Part shown: positions 5,858 to 12,456 of the stretch, in pieces
Layout: the number at the start of each line of letters is the position of its first letter
How positions within the stretch are numbered: position 1 is the first letter of the stretch
NCBI GenBank assembly: GCA_031270145.1
Contig: JAISYD010000146.1
Location: 1-14,456, forward strand
Direction: 5' to 3'
DNA from: Planctomycetota bacterium
Lineage (GTDB): Bacteria > Planctomycetota > SZUA-567
DNA: 14,456 nucleotides
Notes under the pieces: model-generated
What the model saw: the letters and a program-made list of their open reading frames with translations, nothing else
The model's database searches: none
Told to the model about the DNA's origin: nothing
Translations under genes and position numbers: made by a program

Positions 5858-8205
5858 AACAGGCTTTGTCGCGACTCGCCCTCGCCCTGGCGTGCCTGCT
5901 CCCGGCCGCCGCGCCGGCCCGCCCGGAAGAGGCTCCGCCGCCCCTGTCGGAATTGCGCAAACCCGTGTCAGCCGCGGCGCCGAAGGCGGAAAACAAGGCG
6001 CCGGCGACGCCTTCGCCGGTGCTTCCGGCGCGGCGGGTGGCCGAGGCGGCCCGGCTCTGCCGCCCCGGCGCCGTCGGCTACCTGGCGGTTCCGGACGCGG
6101 CGAGCTTCGCCCGCGACCTGGAAGGGAGCCCCCTCGGCAAGCTCCTGGACGAGCCGGCTATGGCCAACCTCTGGCGCAACAACCGCTTCGGCCTGAGACG
6201 GCTCTTCAGCGATCTGCCGGCGACGGCGGCCTCCCCGGCCCAGATCGCCGCCATCGCCGGAGCGGCCGACCTGTTCCCCCTCCTGGTCAAGCGGGCGGAA
6301 CGTTTTTCCCTGGCCTTTTACCTCGACTACCACGGGAAATTCTCCTTTTTGCTCCTCTTCGACATCGGCCTCAACCGCCTGCCGGCCTTCGAGCTGCTGG
6401 GAGAATGGGAGACGTCCTTTTATCTGGCCAATCCCGGCGCCCGGGCGGAGCGGGGGGATCACGCCGGCAATTACCTCGACGTTTGGCGGCTGGGCGGCGG
6501 GGCGGACGGCCTGGCTGGCGGGGAAGTGGCGGTCGGCTTCGCCGAAAACCTGGCGCTGGCCTCGAACAACGCCGCCCTGGCCGCCGACTGCCTGGAACTC
6601 CTGAACCAGGGCGAGAGCCTGGCCTCCTCGCCCTGGGGCAGGCGGCTGGCGGCGTCCATGCCGGCCTCGGGTTCGACCGACGCGGTCGGCTTCCTACGCA
6701 TGGACGCGATCTGGTCCAGCCTCGACAACGCCCCGGTCGCCCAGGAAATGACCATGCGCTGGGCCGATTACCTGGGTTACGGCGGCGTGGGCGGCGAAGC
6801 CTTGTATTACGGGCTCGAATTCACCCCCGGCGGTTCCCGGGAAACCTACCTCATCCCGGTCACGGGTGAGACGGCCGACTCGTCCCTGTCGGAGCTGGTG
6901 GCCGAGCGGCTCCAGCCCGCCGGGGTCTGGACCACGCCCCAGGCGGCGCCCAACCAGCCCGTCCCCGAATTTTTCCTGGCCGCCAGGCTCGCCCCCGGCC
7001 ATCTCGGCCAACTGCTGACCCAGCGAGGCCGGCTGTTCGGTCGCTCGGCCGGCGGCCCCAGCTTCCAGATCCCGTCCGAGGCGCGAGCCGTTTTCAACCG
7101 GGACATCCTGAACCTGCTGACCGGCGAGGCCGGCATCGCCTTTTTCCCGGCGCTGGACGGGGACGCGAGGACGGGCGACGAATGGCTTCTCGTGCTGGCC
7201 TGCTCCGACAACCCCCAGCCCCTGCTGGAAAAGGGCCAGAACACGGTGGAAAGGAACCGCGCCAGCATCCACTCGCCGACCGCCGACTGGCGCAAGAGCG
7301 TCTCGTGGTCGGTCGCCCATCCCGGCGCCTTCCGCCGCCTCAGCGGCAATTTCCTGCTGCTGGCGTCCTCCGGCGAGATCATGGTGGCGGCCCTGGATCA
7401 ACTGGCGACCGCCAGCTCCTTCGCCGTCAACCGCGACTTCGCCGAGCGCCTGGCCCAGGCCGAGGACGACCACGGGCTGCTGTTCTACCTGAACGCCCCG
7501 GAAATGCTGGTGCGGACCTATCCAAACCTGTCGCAAATCATGCGCGGCGCCTACCCCCGCTCCTCCGGGCTCGCCAGCCGGCCGCCCCTGGCGGTCCTGC
7601 GCCGCCACGTCAAGGGCGTGATGGGCGTCGTGCATCCGGCGGTCCCCGGGGACATGTTCGTCCGCATCTCGGTGCAGTCCCCGGCGCCGACCTTCCTGGC
7701 CATGATCGGCGGCTCGGTCCTGAGCTTTCCCGCCAACCTCAGGGCCAACGCCCGCAAGGCCATGGAGGCTTCCCGGGCAAACCTGAAGCTGATTTGGCTG
7801 CGGCTCCAGGAATACGCCAGCCGCTTCGGCCACTTCCCCGACAACCTGGACGATCTCCAGAACAGCCTGGCGGCGGACGACGTTCCGGCGGAGGAGTTGA
7901 CGGACCTCTTCACCGCCCCGGCCGCGCTGTCCCGCCTGACGCCGGAGGAAGCCCGGCGGGGCTCATTCCGGCTGGTCTCCGGGGTCACCGTCTCCGACGA
8001 GCCGGACGTGCCGCTGGTCTACGAGGCCGAGCCCTGGAGCGAGGATTTCATCGGCATGCACCGGAACGACCCGACCCGGGGCCCGGCGGAATCGGGCGAG
8101 TTCGCGGCCTTTCGGCAAATGATCCAATTGGACGGCGAGGTGGTCACCATGACCGAGAAGGACTTCCGGAAAAAGGTGCTGCCGCGGCTGGCCGAATACG
8201 AATGA
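5854..8205 (+). CDS. Large secreted protein of unknown function with a pseudopilin-like C-terminal domain
   Basis: 783 aa. The ATG at 5854 has AAGGAAGG just upstream. MKQALSRLALALACLLPAAA is a Sec signal peptide, with likely cleavage after residue 22 (APA). A Pro/Ala-rich linker follows to about residue 65. The body then starts with 'PGAVGYLAVPDAASFARDL' (about 71-89), a pattern seen in DUF3352-like exported proteins of planctomycetes and lentisphaeres that open with 'P...YLAVPD'. The C-terminal ~150 residues (from about 631) begin 'NLKLIWLRLQEYASRFGHFP' and end in a LDGEVVTMTEKDF strand. This resembles the pseudopilin-like tails of many PVC-group proteins. Only one cysteine lies between the signal peptide and mid-protein, and there is no membrane anchor beyond the signal. 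The function is unknown. The overlap with FTR and tgt implies one mRNA but not necessarily one process. Confidence 0.85.
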   Translation: MKQALSRLALALACLLPAAAPARPEEAPPPLSELRKPVSAAAPKAENKAPATPSPVLPARRVAEAARLCRPGAVGYLAVPDAASFARDLEGSPLGKLLDEPAMANLWRNNRFGLRRLFSDLPATAASPAQIAAIAGAADLFPLLVKRAERFSLAFYLDYHGKFSFLLLFDIGLNRLPAFELLGEWETSFYLANPGARAERGDHAGNYLDVWRLGGGADGLAGGEVAVGFAENLALASNNAALAADCLELLNQGESLASSPWGRRLAASMPASGSTDAVGFLRMDAIWSSLDNAPVAQEMTMRWADYLGYGGVGGEALYYGLEFTPGGSRETYLIPVTGETADSSLSELVAERLQPAGVWTTPQAAPNQPVPEFFLAARLAPGHLGQLLTQRGRLFGRSAGGPSFQIPSEARAVFNRDILNLLTGEAGIAFFPALDGDARTGDEWLLVLACSDNPQPLLEKGQNTVERNRASIHSPTADWRKSVSWSVAHPGAFRRLSGNFLLLASSGEIMVAALDQLATASSFAVNRDFAERLAQAEDDHGLLFYLNAPEMLVRTYPNLSQIMRGAYPRSSGLASRPPLAVLRRHVKGVMGVVHPAVPGDMFVRISVQSPAPTFLAMIGGSVLSFPANLRANARKAMEASRANLKLIWLRLQEYASRFGHFPDNLDDLQNSLAADDVPAEELTDLFTAPAALSRLTPEEARRGSFRLVSGVTVSDEPDVPLVYEAEPWSEDFIGMHRNDPTRGPAESGEFAAFRQMIQLDGEVVTMTEKDFRKKVLPRLAEYE

Positions 8206-9332
8206 GCCTGTCCTTCCGCGTGGCGGCCCGGGACGGGCTGGCCCGGGCCGGCGTCCTGGAGACGCCGCACGGCGCGGCGGAAACCCCGCTCTTCATGGCG
8301 GTCGGCACCGCCGCCTCGGTCAAGGGCATGACTAGTGGGCAATTGCGCCTCTCCGGGGCGCGGATGCTCCTGGCCAACGCCTACCACCTGGCGATCCGGC
8401 CGGGGGCGGAGGCGGTGGCGGCGCGGGGCGGGCTGGCCCGCTTCATGGGTTGGGACGGCCCCACCCTCACCGATTCCGGCGGCTACCAGGTCTTTTCCCT
8501 CGCCCGCCGGCGCCGCATCACCCCGGACGGGGTGGTTTTCAACAACCACATCGACGGACGGGAACTGTTCCTCGGTCCCGAGCGGGCGGTGGAAATCCAG
8601 GCCGCCATCGGAGCCGACATCCAGATGTGCCTGGACGTCTGTCCGCCGGCCCGCGCCGACCGGGAGGGGACGGCCGAGGCCCTCGCCCTCACCCACGCCT
8701 GGGCGGAGCGGGCCCGCCGGGCCTGGAACCCCGGCGGCGGCCAGGCCCTGTTCGGCATCGTCCAGGGCGGTCTGTACGAGGACTTTCGCCGGGAAAGCGC
8801 GGCTCGCCTGGCCGGGCTCGACTTGCCCGGCTATGCCGTCGGCGGGGTGGCGGTGGGGGAGGAAACTCCGGACATCCGGCGCGTCGTGTCGCTCACGGCC
8901 CCACTCCTGCCGGAGGACAAGCCCCGCTACCTCATGGGGGTGGGGACGCCGGCCGACATCGTCCACGCCGCGGCGAGCGGCATCGACATGTTCGACTGCG
9001 TCATGCCGACCCGCCACGCCCGGCACGGCCAGGCCTTCACCCGCGGCGGGACGCTGAACCTCAGGAACGCCCGCTTCGCGGACGACGACCGGCCCATTGA
9101 AGAGGGCTGCGACTGCGAGACCTGCCGGACCGTAAGCCGGGCCTATCTCCGGCATCTGGCGCGGCTGGATGAAATCATGGCCCCGGTGTGGCTGACCATC
9201 CACAACGTCAGGTTCTACCTCAGGCTGCTGGAGGATTTGCGCCGGGCCATCCGGGCCGGCCGACTGGAGGAATTCCGCCGCGCCTTCGCCGCCGCGGAGG
9301 CGCGGGGCGCCGATCCCGGGGCGGAGGCGTAA
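8202..9332 (+). CDS. tgt: tRNA-guanine(34) transglycosylase (queuosine pathway)
   Basis: 376 aa, the usual bacterial length. The start ATG overlaps the previous stop (ATGA, 8202-8205). The enzyme exchanges G34 of GUN-anticodon tRNAs (Tyr, His, Asn, Asp) for preQ1. Signatures: DSGGYQVFSL (91-100) with catalytic D91, D145 in the QMCLDVC region, GIVQGG (185-190), VAVGEE (216-221), and GIDMFDCVMPTRHARHG (260-276) with nucleophile D265. The zinc site has C303, C305, C308 (CDCETC) and H334. All key residues are present, so it should be active. The 'DIQMCLDVCPP' segment differs from the common DIAMAFDEC-P form. No queA or preQ1-synthesis gene is adjacent, so its operon partners here are unrelated to tRNA. 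Confidence 0.97.
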   Translation: MSLSFRVAARDGLARAGVLETPHGAAETPLFMAVGTAASVKGMTSGQLRLSGARMLLANAYHLAIRPGAEAVAARGGLARFMGWDGPTLTDSGGYQVFSLARRRRITPDGVVFNNHIDGRELFLGPERAVEIQAAIGADIQMCLDVCPPARADREGTAEALALTHAWAERARRAWNPGGGQALFGIVQGGLYEDFRRESAARLAGLDLPGYAVGGVAVGEETPDIRRVVSLTAPLLPEDKPRYLMGVGTPADIVHAAASGIDMFDCVMPTRHARHGQAFTRGGTLNLRNARFADDDRPIEEGCDCETCRTVSRAYLRHLARLDEIMAPVWLTIHNVRFYLRLLEDLRRAIRAGRLEEFRRAFAAAEARGADPGAEA

Positions 9333-9376
9333 AAGCGCGATTTCGCGGCGCGGCCGGCGAATGGGGCGGGGACGAT

Positions 9377-10429
9377 ATGCGAATCGGCGTTTCCAGCAGT
9401 CGACTGGATCTGCGGGGCGGCATGGAGCGCTACGCCCTGACCCTCGCCAACGGCCTGCTGGACCGGGGAATCGAGGTCGTCGCCTTTTGCCGCCGGGCCG
9501 ATCCCGGCCTGCCGGAAACCCGCCGCCTCCGGGACATCCGGCGGGTGCCGGTTTGCTGGCTTCCCGGCAAATTCCGCCCCCGCTGGTTCTCCTGGCGGCT
9601 GGATCGCCTGCGGCGGGGGGCGGGGCTGGATCTGCACATCGCCTGCTGCCTGCTGGAACATCCGGACATCGCCGTTTGCGGCGGCACCCACCGGGGCTAC
9701 CTGGCCGCCATGGGCAAAAAACCCGGCCGCTTCGACCGCTGGACAATCGATCTTGAGGATCGGCAATACGCCAACGCCAGGCTGATTGTCGCCCATTCGC
9801 GGCTGATGCGGGACGAACTGGTTTCCCTATACGGGGTCGAACCGGCCAGGATCCGGCTGATTTATCCGCCGGTCGACGCCGGCCGCTTCCGACCCGCCGT
9901 CCCGGAGGAGCGGCTGCGCCTGCGGCGGGAGTTCGGCTTCCCGGACAACCGGCGGGTTTTCCTCTTCGTCTCCGGCGGGCATGTCCGGAAGGGGTTCCCG
10001 TTTTTACGGGAGTTTTTCACGGAAACGGATTTGCCGGTCGAGCTGGCGGTGGCCGGCCGGCCGGCCGGGCCGGGCCGGAACATCCGCGGCCTCGGTTTTT
10101 CCAGTCGCATCGAGGCGCTGTACCAGGCCGCCGACGCCGTGATCCTGGCCTCCGCCTACGAGCCGTTCGGGTTGGTGGGGGCGGAGGCGGCCCTGTGCGG
10201 CACGCCGGTCGTGCTGGCCGAAAACGTCGGCTGCTGCGAAGTGCTTAGCCGGCCGCTCCTCCACACCTTCCGGGCGGGCGACCGGGAAAGCCTGGCCGCC
10301 GCGATCCGGGAAACGCTGGCGGCCGGCCGGCCGGAGCCGGCCCGGCTCGGCTACGACCCCGGCGTCCAGGCGCACCTCGAGGCCCTGCTGCGGGCGGCGG
10401 AGGGGGATCAGCGGGCAGCCCGCGAGTAA
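9377..10429 (+). CDS. GT4-family glycosyltransferase (WaaG-like, surface glycan)
   Basis: 350 aa. The ATG at 9377 begins MRIGVSSSRLDLRGGMERY, a typical GT-B N-terminus with the GG acceptor-side loop (14-15). The ribosome site is weak (GGGGA, 9368-9372). The N-terminal Rossmann domain spans about 1-190 and includes 'YANARLIVAHSRLMRDEL' (131-148). The C-terminal donor domain has the phosphate-contacting RK pair (R204, K205 in SGGHVRKG) and the E-x7-E motif 'EPFGLVGAEA' (E262, E270). The overall pattern matches retaining GT4 enzymes that add hexoses to LPS core or similar glycans. Donor and acceptor cannot be read from sequence. There is no membrane helix, so it is cytosolic or peripheral. It lies 44 bp after tgt on the same strand, and its last 22 bp overlap the convergent methyltransferase. 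Confidence 0.9.
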   Translation: MRIGVSSSRLDLRGGMERYALTLANGLLDRGIEVVAFCRRADPGLPETRRLRDIRRVPVCWLPGKFRPRWFSWRLDRLRRGAGLDLHIACCLLEHPDIAVCGGTHRGYLAAMGKKPGRFDRWTIDLEDRQYANARLIVAHSRLMRDELVSLYGVEPARIRLIYPPVDAGRFRPAVPEERLRLRREFGFPDNRRVFLFVSGGHVRKGFPFLREFFTETDLPVELAVAGRPAGPGRNIRGLGFSSRIEALYQAADAVILASAYEPFGLVGAEAALCGTPVVLAENVGCCEVLSRPLLHTFRAGDRESLAAAIRETLAAGRPEPARLGYDPGVQAHLEALLRAAEGDQRAARE

Positions 10430-11418
10430 AGCCCGTCCAGGAGCGCCTTGCCGCCCGGAAAACGCCTGACCGCCCATTTTTCGCCCAGCGAGCGGCATAA
10501 CCGGCGGTAAAAGCGGACATAGGGGCGCGCGGTCAGGTAATGCCGCAGGGGCGTGTGGGCCAGGACGACGGCGGCGATCCGCTCGGCGTTGCCGCGAATC
10601 TCCGCCGCCCGGCGGGACGGGGCGTCCGGCGGCGCTTTTCGCGCCGCGAGGAAAAGGTTGCCGCCATCGCCGGACACCCGCTCCGACAGGATGCGGAAAC
10701 CGCTTGCCAGCAACAACTCCCGCAGGGTCGCGGAATTGAAATAAAAAAGGTGCGCCTCGTGGAAAGTGCCGGCGGGCGACTGGCAAACCGCCTCGACATT
10801 GGGAACCTCGACGATCAGGACGCCTTCGGGATCCAGCAGGGAATGGATTTTCCCGAGCGCGGCGACGGGATCTTCAAGATGCTCCAGGACATGCCACAGA
10901 GTGACGAAGCGGAATGTCCCGGAAGACGCATCGGCGTCCTGGACAAACCCCACGTCAAGATCCAGGCCGTATTCGCGGATGGCGTATTCGGCATAGCCCC
11001 GGTTCGGCTCCAGGCCCTTAACCGCATATCCCAGGGTATGCAGCAAATAGATGAATTCGCCGCCGCCGGCCCCGATATCGAGGATCGAGACGTCCCCCCC
11101 CCCCCCCGGAGCGGGCAGGAAATCCCTCATGGCGGCGTACCGGGACAGGGCCACCTGCCCGGCGCGCAGTACATGCTTGGCTTTGGGGGCGTATGTCCCC
11201 TTGTACGCCTTGCGGTAATCGTCCCGGTAATAGTCCCGCGCGTTGGCAAGCGGCGGATCGGTCCAAACCAGCCCGCAACCGGGGCAAATGACGGTCCGCA
11301 ACGCCTTGCCGGTCCGGTCGCGCGTCCCGATCACGGTCGCCCCGGCGGCGCCGCAAAGACGGCAGGCCGCCGGCGGCGGAAAAGGTTTTGTCCCGATAAT
11401 GCCGGCCAACGCCGCCAC
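10408..11418 (-). CDS. Zinc-ribbon class I SAM-dependent methyltransferase with a G14 tract
   Basis: 336 aa from the GTG at 11416-11418. The frame is open further up to 11685, but that would overlap pyrK and its promoter. GGGGA (11425-11429) is 6 nt before the GTG, and a 6-bp hairpin (11427-11444) overlaps it. A TTG at 11409 is an alternative start. Domains: a zinc ribbon with C19-x2-C22 and C45-x2-C48, then SAM motif I LDIGAGGGEF (113-122), 'TLWHVLEHLEDP' (173-184, Methyltransf_23 type), and a C-terminal region rich in basic/aromatic residues. Zinc-ribbon methyltransferases of this layout often modify sugars or glycan precursors, which fits the neighbouring glycosyltransferase. Residues 105-108 (GGGG), just before motif I, are encoded by 14 consecutive G. 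One base gained or lost would abolish the enzyme. Specificity is unknown. Confidence 0.88.
   Translation of the reverse strand: MAALAGIIGTKPFPPPAACRLCGAAGATVIGTRDRTGKALRTVICPGCGLVWTDPPLANARDYYRDDYRKAYKGTYAPKAKHVLRAGQVALSRYAAMRDFLPAPGGGGDVSILDIGAGGGEFIYLLHTLGYAVKGLEPNRGYAEYAIREYGLDLDVGFVQDADASSGTFRFVTLWHVLEHLEDPVAALGKIHSLLDPEGVLIVEVPNVEAVCQSPAGTFHEAHLFYFNSATLRELLLASGFRILSERVSGDGGNLFLAARKAPPDAPSRRAAEIRGNAERIAAVVLAHTPLRHYLTARPYVRFYRRLCRSLGEKWAVRRFPGGKALLDGLYSRAAR
11094..11107. repeat. Homopolymer run of 14 C (G14 on the methyltransferase coding strand)
   Basis: C14 on the plus strand lies inside the methyltransferase gene. At this length the reading frame is intact (APGGGGDVSILDIG). Runs of this length are classic slipped-strand mispairing sites. 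The next longest G runs I saw are 9 (12340-12348) and 8 (174-181). Confidence 0.95.
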
Positions 11419-11480
11419 CCCCGTTCCCCGCCCCGGGAGGCGGGATCGAAAAAAGACGCCTGAAAACTTCCGTGGAGCCA

Positions 11481-11509
11481 AAGTTACCGCGGCGGGCGTT
11501 TTTTGGCAA
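11481..11509 (-). promoter_or_regulatory. Weak candidate promoter for the methyltransferase
   Basis: On the minus strand, TTGCCA (11509 down to 11504), a 17-nt spacer and TAACTT (11486 down to 11481). The -35 is good but the -10 matches the consensus at only 3 of 6 positions. It is the best placed candidate between the divergent methyltransferase and pyrK genes. Confidence 0.3.
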
Positions 11510-11556
11510 GGGGAAACCGTTTTTCCTGGCGGCGGGATTTCCCATAAACGCGGCTG

Positions 11557-11585
11557 TTGATCGCGGGGCGGGGAAAGGTTATAAT
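11557..11585 (+). promoter_or_regulatory. Sigma70 promoter for pyrK, giving a leaderless or near-leaderless mRNA
   Basis: TTGATC (11557-11562), a 17-nt spacer and a perfect TATAAT (11580-11585). The expected transcription start is about 11591-11593, immediately before the pyrK ATG at 11594. The TAA inside the -10 box is an in-frame stop for pyrK, so the coding region cannot start further upstream. Confidence 0.7.
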
Positions 11586-11593
11586 GGCGGCCT

Positions 11594-12433
11594 ATGCCGG
11601 AAGAAGACGCGGTTTTCGCCGTGAAACGCGATGTACGGGGGCGGGTGGCCGAGAACGTCCCGGCGGGCCGGGGCTTTTTCCGCATGCGCCTGCTGGCGCC
11701 CGAGTTGGCCGGCGCCTTCCGGCCCGGCCAATTCTTCCAGTTGCGGCCAAGACCGGTACGGGAGGCGCCGTTCCTCCGCCGCCCCTTCGCCCCGTCCTCC
11801 CACGAGCCGGACGGATTTTCCTTCTTTTACGCCGTGGTCGGCAAGGGTACCAGGCTGCTGGCGGAGCTTCCGGCCGGGACGGCGGTGGACATCCTCGCCC
11901 CGCTCGGCAACGCCTATTCCCGGCCGCCGGCCGGCGGCGCCGCCCTCCTGATCGGCGGCGGCGCCGGCGCCCCGGGACTTGTGCCCCTGGCGGAACAATT
12001 GCGGAGCGGCGGCGTCCGGACCATTCTGGCGCTGGGAGCCAGGACGGCGGAGGCGATCCCGCGGCATCCCGGTTTCGCCAGCGTCCCCGACCGCCTGCTG
12101 GTCGCCACCGACGACGGCGGCCGGGGCTTTCGCGGAACCGTGCTCGCCGCCATCCGGGACGATCGGGATAATCTTTTGCGACAGGCGCCGCGCCTTTACG
12201 CCTGCGGCCCCGTCCCCATGCTGGCGGCCGCGGCGGAATTGGCGGCGGAGCGGGGCCTGGCCTGCGAGGTTTCGCTGGAGGAGCGCATGGCCTGCGGCTT
12301 CGGGGCCTGCCTGGGCTGCGTCGCGCCGATCCTGGACGCGGGGGGGGGCAACTCCCTCCGGCGGATTTGCCGCGACGGTCCGGTGTTCGACGCCAGCCGG
12401 GTGGACTGGGGCGCCCTGGCCGCCCGCCGGTGA
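11594..12433 (+). CDS. pyrK: Dihydroorotate dehydrogenase electron transfer subunit
   Basis: 279 aa. PyrK carries FAD and a [2Fe-2S] cluster and passes electrons from the PyrD FMN to NAD+ in pyrimidine synthesis. It has a beta-barrel FAD domain (about 11-110) with 'RPGQFFQLRP' (43-52) and RRPF (62-65). The NAD domain has GGGAGAPGLVPLAEQL (121-136) and ACGPVPML (203-210). The C-terminal cluster loop has C234, C239, C242 (MACGFGACLGCV) and C259, followed by the diagnostic 'DGPVFDASRVDW' (261-272). All four cluster cysteines are present. The ATG is the first possible start after the in-frame stop at 11582-11584. A GTG at 11621 is the alternative. No pyrD follows, which is unusual for this family. 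A G9 run (12340-12348) encodes part of residues 249-252. Confidence 0.92.
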   Translation: MPEEDAVFAVKRDVRGRVAENVPAGRGFFRMRLLAPELAGAFRPGQFFQLRPRPVREAPFLRRPFAPSSHEPDGFSFFYAVVGKGTRLLAELPAGTAVDILAPLGNAYSRPPAGGAALLIGGGAGAPGLVPLAEQLRSGGVRTILALGARTAEAIPRHPGFASVPDRLLVATDDGGRGFRGTVLAAIRDDRDNLLRQAPRLYACGPVPMLAAAAELAAERGLACEVSLEERMACGFGACLGCVAPILDAGGGNSLRRICRDGPVFDASRVDWGALAARR

Positions 12434-12456
12434 AATCCGGGGAAGGAGACGCCGGC

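Noticed and set aside
9335..9350. CGCGATTTCGCG repeat between tgt and the glycosyltransferase
   Set aside because: The stem is 4-5 bp with almost no loop and no T-tract. It does not support a terminator, and the genes are probably in one operon.
8019..9746. Minus-strand ORF of 575 aa opposite tgt
   Set aside because: The plus strand is an unmistakable tgt with all catalytic residues. The antisense product has no recognisable motif.
11419..11685. Extension of the methyltransferase to an ATG at 11685
   Set aside because: It would run across the pyrK promoter and start codon. The added sequence lacks family features, and the zinc ribbon begins just after the GTG at 11418.
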